From: Nephromyces sp. MM_2019
Lineage: Eukaryota; Apicomplexa; Aconoidasida; Nephromycida
Reading direction: 5' to 3'
Length of the DNA stretch: 58,356 bases
Assembly: GCA_015657535.1 (NCBI GenBank)
Contig: JADHZB010000546.1
Location: forward strand, 1-58,356
This document shows, one piece after another, positions 52,101 through 58,356 of this stretch; position 1 is the first letter of the stretch; each line of letters starts with the position of its first letter. A model generated the notes under the pieces. That model saw only the letters and a program-made list of their open reading frames with translations, made no database searches and was not told the origin of the DNA. The position numbers and the translations under genes are program-made.

Positions 52101-52832
52101 CCCTTGTGTGCAACAACTCAATCCATTGAAAACCTCTCTATCAATTTAACAGAAAACTTTCCACAATTGCTGGGATTTTACCAAGAAGCCATATCTCATC
52201 TATCGACTGACTTGTTATATTTACTAAACCCAATTGTGTCACTTATGAACTCATGCCACCTTAATACAAAACAAATCCAATATGACCCATCTGCAATTCG
52301 GTTTATGTGTAAACCAAGTGATTTCTCTATCTCTCTACAGATTTGTATATACCTTATAAGGTCACCCAATGCTCCCCTTATCCATTCAGTCTTTAGGAGC
52401 CTTAAGCATTTCTACTCCTACCCACAAATCGACGGTGATTACTATGTCATCTTAATGAACAATTTCGACTCATTGTTGGTTACACTATTTTCTTATATAC
52501 CTCTCTGGGGCCTTAAATGCACTACTTTATTGTGGAGGCTCATAGAAACATTGATTAATGAATATCCAGATCGCTTTACCTCCACAACTAACAATATTCT
52601 CAAACAACCCCGAGCGATTATTTCAAAACTGCCACAAGCTATAAATTCTGAGGATGGTGAAAATACTGAAATAGGCAATTATATACAGCTTTCAGATTCT
52701 CAAAGAATGATAATTTTACAGTGCTTCCGACTTCTAAAAGGGAAACAATTATATAAATTTATATGGGAATTCTGCGGAGTAGTTGAAGGCAATATAACAC
52801 TTGATGAATTCCTTTTTCAGTATCTAGGCTAA
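49185..52832 (+). CDS. Transportin-3/importin-13/Mtr10-type karyopherin beta
   Basis: Nuclear transport receptor of the importin-beta superfamily, subgroup that imports SR proteins and others. A single uninterrupted frame of 1,215 residues, ATG to TAA, a notable length without introns among intron-rich neighbours. The N-terminus has the Ran-binding-type first HEAT repeats: ANTWLLSFQKSPSAWEVC, then QFMAAQTLAFKAKQ, matching the WLxxFQxSxxAWxxxxxLL...FFAAQTLxxK pattern of TNPO3/IPO13/Mtr10. Alpha-helical HEAT repeats fill the rest. The C-terminus (LLKGKQLYKFIWEFCGVVEG) matches the closing helix of this subgroup. It is about 250 residues longer than human TNPO3 (923) or IPO13 (963), with low-complexity loops rich in Asn and Ser. 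TNPO3 and IPO13 cannot be separated by eye. Codons favour A and C, in line with the local A/C-rich sense strand. Confidence 0.87.
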   Translation: MVSLPPSDITIEAVNTQLQLFYNSIEPSVRVNANTWLLSFQKSPSAWEVCKQCLLLPQEGLLQFMAAQTLAFKAKQTSDQLSVSQKRQLVHFLFEYLEVLFTDQTIDSQDTILLNFSQTRSLTVSLVERLCECIAYLLMQCLQDFNGFINELFQFSERSLSKNINVLSLRWASLIIFTKFPEAIEVMNLPNKRDISQSRLMLCEAAVPHLQSFVSQCLFECSLILSSDPSSNTNEIFLITESCVQSSYTLLTKWIELFPHIKFLYDINLTKQLSRIILMHDTNPNTTDFCVFIIAHLSNYMGIWKEDLSDDTNAYPYNNNFMNYKLLEAWSRLSYSNNEVESTFISSTFIRKFSELQLSLQRISQDTQEFQELEDDQQHTLYGINGLTLADANIIMGWSHVAITFLEGYPQFLFTRETSPETELLKKVFFQLWTLHPSTAMLCFDIITTIKELQRESLIPETLLVCFIEDFLAHCLTSLLKQARRDQSYWGFLKDTRQQPPNSISYISPTLKYSEGMSVSTSPDEREVFLEEASEVFSDLFLLHQNIYSQKPGVHTQFLLAWVSSFTQAIEKNDLEGLEIHLYFTAKLIKSYQSIPEVFFNLFTIIQSIPLDPHCGKAISELIISSSPYMNAKNISPDIWIASFRCLITHMKSVPLNASKGLYYLCFEANEKFHQFHITNPEQARECLHFFFQFVEANWPRFSLFVDVAIHASCAFLLMRSSNLDIKSNFHILFTPTAASLHALITEISNNNNNLTADTKRTAYRLLYRLNYCFSAIEMTISQQYDREKTQNFRTVQSTIDSVPTHLMLRMTLQQILSEAQFNTSAPSHLTPTDFLTPIDQTSNIYNNINPIILWSQLIQLSQIIALNIPFLNNTRHISWISPNKALREQLEGDYNDIIDTLIECLRRFVRLLGLSYSTLPCWNSLLQLCHSMIHNHTLKHPWPDSEYAESTAKGIVLLLISDLFQKQPPYLPLCATTQSIENLSINLTENFPQLLGFYQEAISHLSTDLLYLLNPIVSLMNSCHLNTKQIQYDPSAIRFMCKPSDFSISLQICIYLIRSPNAPLIHSVFRSLKHFYSYPQIDGDYYVILMNNFDSLLVTLFSYIPLWGLKCTTLLWRLIETLINEYPDRFTSTTNNILKQPRAIISKLPQAINSEDGENTEIGNYIQLSDSQRMIILQCFRLLKGKQLYKFIWEFCGVVEGNITLDEFLFQYLG

Positions 52833-53830
52833 CCATAACATAGAGCTATTGATATAAAATACTTAGAAAAGTATAATCATCTGAAAACACATCATAATAA
52901 TATTTTAACTCATAGATTTCCTTACACTTGACCTCTGAGATAATTGTTTTTTTAAGAGTGTAACAATTGATTTTGTTGATGAATTGAATCCATCTATACT
53001 TTTCTCGGCTTGAATTTTTGATACTAAGGTAAAACTGCGGGAGAATTTCTTAAAATTTTATATGATTGAAATTTGTTTTAATTATCTGGTATATATAAGA
53101 TTATCAGATTGCTTAAAAATCTATTCATAGCGGTGTTTATATTGTTATCTTGAACTTTAATATAAGTCTTTACAATCTTTTTTCTAATTAAGAAGAAGCT
53201 CTCCACACATTTAAATATATATGACTTGACTTGATATTCTTTCATCTACACAATCTTGTTTTATAACCACGTTTATTGCCACTTAAACTCTTGATGAAAC
53301 TAAACCTTATATGATTAAAATTCGAATTATAATGATCAAAACACATAACATAAAAATACTAGAAGCTTTAATGATTACCTAATTACGAACAATTTGTAGC
53401 AAAATTTATTAGGTCATTTTATATCCAATAACCAAATTGAAATAACAAGATTCATCTTATTGTTTCCAATAAAACTAGGAGTTGTATATTAACAGGGTTA
53501 AGTATTTCCAATGCTGAAATTTATTCAATCAACTTATTAATGTAATTCATTTTCCTTCAAGATGAGCTGAAACATATTTCTATATCTTAATAGCTGCACT
53601 TGTTTATATATGCTTATAAGTAAACATTGCAAGCGTAAGTACAATAATAGGTTAAACACCAATATTTTGATGTTTTTTAAGTATGATCACAAAATGGTTT
53701 GAAAATGAATAAATTTAATTAGAACAGAGACTATAACAAGCAAGTTTCCACAGATGTTCTTATTAAAAAAAATTCTTGGTTCAAAAATTTACAAGCTAGA
53801 AGTCGTTTAAAAGCATTATTTAGGGATTTG
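52833..53830. other. Intergenic between convergent genes
   Basis: A 1-kb AT-rich spacer between the karyopherin and derlin 3' ends. The A/C skew seen upstream fades here. No gene is seen. Confidence 0.55.
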
Positions 53831-54994
53831 TTAATTCTTTTTGTTGTCTATGTCCAATTCGTTAGTTATATCTAACATTTCTTTCAGTCTCTTGGGTGCC
53901 TGAAAATATGGTTCTCCACCCATTTCTTCAAGTATCTGTGAAAAGTATATATTGTGTGTAGCTATATTAATTCAAGTAGGCTTATCATTTTTACAACTTA
54001 AGTTAAGACAACAATTTATATGGGATTAGATTATGAAAAATTTTCATGTTTTAATTATTATTTTGAATTCCTTACGAGAAAAAAATCCTATTATCTATTT
54101 TTAAGTCACAATTATGGTATCTAAGCATGCTTTTGTGAAATAAATGACATAGCTTCAATTTTAGTTATATATGAAATCTAGTTAATTCTAGAACATTCAT
54201 ACCTGTGTTAAAAAATAATAAGTATGACCAATCAATATACCCATGAGTCCAGGGATTGCCGAGCGTGCATTTTGAGAATTTATTACATCGATTAGAATTG
54301 AAACAAATGGTAGTTGCCAGTATGGAATGCTTATCCCAAAAAGAGTAGATACAGCTTGAAAAGGATTTTGCCGACTGCAAATGTAAAGTAATGATGCTGA
54401 AAATGCCGATGAAAAGAATGGAATCTCCATAGCCATGCATATGCCAGATAAAGCGATCAACTGGTAAGTAAATAATATGAGGTGCTGAGCTGAACCTGTG
54501 AAAGTTTCTAGTTCTTTAGAATAAACCATCAGCATATATAATCGTGAGAGCATTGAGAGTGTGAATTCTCCGAAAAATGCCATAGCCGTTATTGGTCTCC
54601 ATAGCTCCAAATCAAGTAATGTGCTTTTAGTATGTAATGCTAAAAGTTCTGGCTGTATGATAGCTGCTGTTTGCAATGCCGATAGTGATAAGGCGAGCGT
54701 AACATACAGGCGTGTTATAATAGGTAATGATAAATATGGATCAAGTATTGGGGAGAATACTTTGCGCAAACTCTGTCTCAGGGTTTTCTTTTTTGGGGTG
54801 TTTACTGCTTTATGTTTATTTTTAAGGTATGGCTTAATACGATGATTTGAGCTATGCATAGCTATCACATTGTTAGATAGGGTATTCAATGAAGCATTTG
54901 GTATAACAAGAGCAATTGAGTCGGTATTATGAATGGCGTCTATAAGTGGAGCTAAAAATACGAGGATAACAATAAGGAATTTGTGGAAATACAT
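53831..54994 (-). CDS. Derlin (Der1-like) with signal peptide and basic leader
   Basis: Derlins are multi-pass proteins that move substrates across membranes in ER-associated degradation; in complex plastids, relatives form the import translocon SELMA. Exons 54994-54203 and 53935-53831 join in phase 0 to give 298 residues. I chose the ATG at 54994 because it starts a clean signal peptide (KFLIVILVFLAPLIDA, residues 5-20); the frame extends upstream only through a TTG. Residues about 24-84 are basic and Asn/Ser/Lys-rich with few acids (HRIKPYLKNKHKAV, TPKKKTLRQSLRKVF). The derlin core begins at about 85 (DPYLSLPIITRLYVTLAL) with LDLELWRPITAMAFFG, a rhomboid-like series of hydrophobic helices, and GILIGHTYYFL near the end. 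Ordinary ER derlins start almost directly with the PxTR motif and have no cleavable leader. A plastid location is an inference. Confidence 0.92.
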
Positions 54995-57186
54995 GATGAT
55001 AGTGTGCCTGGCGGGATACTCCGCCAAAAAGTGAAAATTCCTTATCCGTAAAAGTGTTAATTAAACATATGTCTGGAATACTTGTAGCTTCATTCATCAA
55101 TACACTAAATCATTGAGCTTCACACCCAAGAAAATCTACTCTAAAACATATAATGGTGGCCGGTGGGAGATTTTTATTTCCGTAAAATAGTTATTTTTAT
55201 ACACAGGAAAAAATTTCTTCACTAAACAATTGTTAATTGACAGTTCAAAGTGTTAGTTTATAATGGTGTTACATGTTTAAGATTTTACACTTAGTTAAAC
55301 GTTGTCTAAAAATATGAAAATCTACCTCAAAATAATTATTTGTTACTTTGTTGAATAATCAAAATTCTATAATAAAAAAATGGAGACTAAAACGTTTATT
55401 TATCTCTCAGCCCAGAGGTAAAAATTTAATATTGTAAACTATGTCATCAACACACATTTGATGTATACAAAGACATTTTATTTACCACTCCAATGAATCA
55501 TAAATATCCAAAAATTAGAAAGCTATTAACTAGCCATATGTAATAGATAATAATACAGTAATTGTTTGAAACATCAACACAAGGTGTATTTTAGTAAAGC
55601 ACATATATATTGAGTTGCTTCAACAAGGCTGACTACATTAATTTTTGACTGATCTTTGTTAAATAAATATAATTTAGAAAACTCATGCAATAACAAGTTT
55701 GTGAGTGAATCATAGGATTGAAAACTAGTCTTAGAGGGAAGAATAAAAAGAATTGACAGTGATAATTGATGATATTCCTTCTTGTGTATCGCTATATTAA
55801 TTATATTAATCATCAGATTGAACAATTAGGCTCAACATTTTTTTAATTTCTATAAAATCATTATCACTTTTAACTGTAGATTAAATCACATCTTCAATCT
55901 ACATTTTATAATACCTAAAAAAGTTTGAAATTAAATTAAGCTTTAAAAATAAACAAATTAAAAGTTTTTCATAAGCTAAATATAAAATATATAATAAATT
56001 ATTAAAATACACCAAATTTATAATTTTCTTGATCATCATCTTAACTGATAAGTATTGTTACAAAGTGTTGAATTTAAACTTATATATAAACAAAATATGG
56101 AAAATAAATTTGTGATTTAATTTATTGAGTAGGATAAATTTGGTAAAAATATTTCTTTTCCTAATACGAAGATTTGCTCTTAGTGTTGTTCTATCAATAT
56201 ACAAGCTTTTATAATAATTATTATCTCAAAAATTTTTAAAATTATGAAAAGTTTGATATAGCTCAAGTTGTTAGAATAGTTAATGCATGCACATATAATA
56301 TATATGTCAGCGCATATACTACATTCACACACACAGTAAAGCAATACATAGTTATATCATAATCGCATATATATATATACTGTCACATGTTACATATACC
56401 CATTACAACATATATATATATTACAAATGCCCATAATATAAACCCACACACATAGTAAATGATGCCATTAACCACACATACCTCACTCTTCAGACATATA
56501 GATGGTACAACAGACCTATTTACTATAAAGACAAATCATATTCAAATTTTCACTTCTTTTGTTATATCTATTTTCCGCCTATTTCTAATGTTTAGCCTGA
56601 ACTATGTGCTATAAACTCCATTACTTATAATATCTAAACAAAGATACTCATATCACTTTACTAATTCTATTCAAATACATCTTGATGATAAATTATATAA
56701 TTCTAGAGGAGATAACACTACACTTACCTATGATATACTTTTAATTACTATATCTATATCCTTATACATTAACTCCCCTTAAATTTTATTTTGGCTACTT
56801 ATCAATAAAGACACACACTGGACAACTTAATTTCACACACCACATATAGTGGGTACCCCCTCTGGCCCCATTATAAAGAACTAACTCGGTACAGGTAAAT
56901 ATTTGGATAAATTATCAGCAACACCAATTAGGCCATTTATTTTATAAGGCCTCTTGTACACACAACCAGTATGGTTTAACTAGCTATTACACATCATACT
57001 TGATGTATATATACCAAACCTCTATATACACTTATATCAACAACTATTACACTTTTTCTCTTGAGAATAAAATTAAGAAAAATTGATTGTAACATAAACT
57101 AATTGTCCATGTTGAATAAATCCCCAGTGAAGGTTCACAGCTTGAAAACCATTTCAAAGAAATCTTCGATTCTTTTAAACACTGAC

Positions 57187-57219
<33 letters not shown>

Positions 57220-57590
57220 CTTACAACTACACATACACCCATGTACACAACATATACGTTATTAATTTACAAACACATATTAAAATAATTTATACAAATT
57301 TATATATATAGGTTGCATATAAGCCCGCTGATATATAAACACAAATAATATATCTTCATACATAAATCCATACTCATATAAACACATAAAGACATTTATT
57401 TACACAACAACACTATTATATATATATATATATAACATCGAAATTAAAAGTATATCCTTCATTATCTATAATTATTTTTCAACAAGGGTACAATATACAC
57501 CTACCTTGTATATGGAAGATTATTTTTCATGGGTAATTACACATGATTTTTTTTTCTCAGATTATACAAGACAACCCCAATTTAATCAAA
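54995..57590. promoter_or_regulatory. Divergent intergenic region derlin / gp210
   Basis: A 2.6-kb stretch without a gene. The left part is plain AT-rich; from about 56280 the plus strand becomes A/C-rich with CACACA and TATATA runs, as upstream of the karyopherin gene. GGTACAG|GTAAATAT at about 56895 looks like a donor and TTTTTTTTTCTCAG (57547-57560) like an acceptor, so the gp210 gene may have a 5' UTR intron. Confidence 0.5.
57197..57220. repeat. (TA)n microsatellite
   Basis: An uninterrupted TA run in the upstream region of the gp210-like gene; a second lies at about 57416-57434. Confidence 0.85.
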
Positions 57591-58356
57591 ATGATAAAAA
57601 CAAACATCCTCAACATCTTCTCAATTATATTTATTACATATTTTACAAATATCAACTTTACACACTGTGACTACAACTCCATACGAAAGATTGGGCCAGC
57701 ACAGGCACTCTTACCATGGAAATCAGCGAATGTACATACACTTTATCCACCTCGAATTACACTCAAAGTAGAAGGTGGGAAGAATTTCGTTTGGTCTGTA
57801 CAACATCCATCTGTATTGAATTTACTTCCCATTGTCTGTGAACCACACACATCTAAAGAATGTGAAAAAATTTACCCTCAAAAATACCAAGAAGAAGGTC
57901 AAACAGAAATTATTGTTGAAACTAAACCTAACCCCATTCCACAGAAACTCAAGTCATGGGTATTTGCTACAGAGACAGAAACAGATGCTCGATTAAGGGC
58001 AGAAGTTGTTGTAGCCCCCATTGCACACATTGCATCACAAACAAGAAATAAACGAATTACTGTAGGTCAATTTGCTACACTTAAAATCATAGGTTTTGAT
58101 GAAGAAAACAATACATTTTCTTCTCTAGAAGGTCTACCCTTTCGTTGGACAATTAATGATGAAAGTATGCACAATTTTGTATACTCATACATCAATTTGA
58201 AAATATAGATATTTATCCATAAACATTTATTATTTAGAAATACTTTGGAAATATCTTATCCCTGAGCTACTCACACTAAAACCTCCAGATTTTATACACT
58301 AAAGCTACAGCTATAAAATTATCACGATTATTTAATATTTTATTATTATATATATA
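57591..58356 (+). CDS. gp210/NUP210-like nuclear pore membrane protein, 5' part
   Basis: NUP210 is a nuclear-pore membrane protein with a huge lumenal region of immunoglobulin-like repeats. The ATG at 57591 starts a signal peptide (ILNIFSIIFITYF, residues about 6-18). Then follow LLPWKSANVHTLYPPRITL, FVWSVQHPSVLNLLP and, near 58070-58155, TLKIIGFDEENNTFSSLEGL with PFRWTI. The last matches the strongly conserved LDSEGNTFSxLxGLxFxW block of gp210, and the order of blocks matches the gp210 N-terminus. The frame stops at 58206-58208, so an intron must begin shortly before; A|GTATGC near 58164 or GTATAC near 58179 are candidate donors. I could not fix the acceptor before the window ends. The upstream frame from 57543 belongs to a likely 5' UTR splice junction. 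Confidence 0.82.

Noticed and set aside
54995..55027. Derlin start upstream of residue 1
   Set aside because: The frame extends to a TTG only; the first ATG gives a clean signal peptide.
55574..55825. Minus-strand open frame of 83 codons upstream of gp210
   Set aside because: No motif, no splice partners, and composition like the surrounding spacer.

Overview
This window is very AT-rich eukaryotic nuclear DNA with standard stop codons (TAA, TAG and TGA all end genes). Most genes are split by short GT-AG introns, usually 57-130 nt. The S-adenosylhomocysteinase is the plant/apicomplexan type, with a long internal insertion. The derlin has a signal peptide followed by a basic leader, the form used for import into complex plastids. 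Together these suggest an alveolate, most likely an apicomplexan or close relative, but I could not run a tree and the placement is an inference.

Layout. 1-274: 3' end of an unidentified plus-strand gene. 388-3503 (-): AFG1-family mitochondrial ATPase. 4856-10905 (-): TFIIIC subunit TFC4/GTF3C3, 18 exons. 11863-12592 (+): APC11. 14066-15280 (+): intronless protein with two FAM13-like helical repeats. 17025-20031: relic of an apparent LTR retroelement (two diverged LTR-like repeats and a frameshifted Gag-like frame), ending 42 bp before a tRNA-Val(CAC) gene. 20944-26268 (+): 23-exon gene for a large secreted protein that I do not recognise. Then on the plus strand: ZNHIT1/Vps71-like HIT zinc finger (27018-27629), S-adenosylhomocysteinase (28943-30549), membrane-anchored short-chain dehydrogenase (32247-33860), MICOS subunit MIC60 (34713-37486) and a SINA/SIAH ubiquitin ligase (38305-40605). 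41438-46316 (-): DNA polymerase alpha B subunit, 17 exons, its introns filled with microsatellites. 49185-52832 (+): intronless transportin-3/importin-13-type karyopherin. 53831-54994 (-): derlin. 57591-end (+): start of a gp210/NUP210-like nuclear pore protein.

I rebuilt exon structures by hand from splice signals, codon phase and family similarity. In AFG1, TFC4, POLA2, SAHH, MIC60, SIAH and the dehydrogenase all exon lengths and phases close exactly. No operon-like or pathway cluster is evident; these are mostly unrelated housekeeping genes.

The most unusual item is the 20.9-26.3 kb gene. All 22 of its introns are in phase 1 and nearly all are 58-70 nt, so every internal exon is a multiple of three and could be lost or duplicated without breaking the frame. 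The other multi-exon genes here mix phases. Other points of interest are the derlin leader, the AFG1 C-terminus, the FAM13-like repeat pair, the retroelement relic next to the tRNA, and a strand-composition switch between POLA2 and the karyopherin gene.
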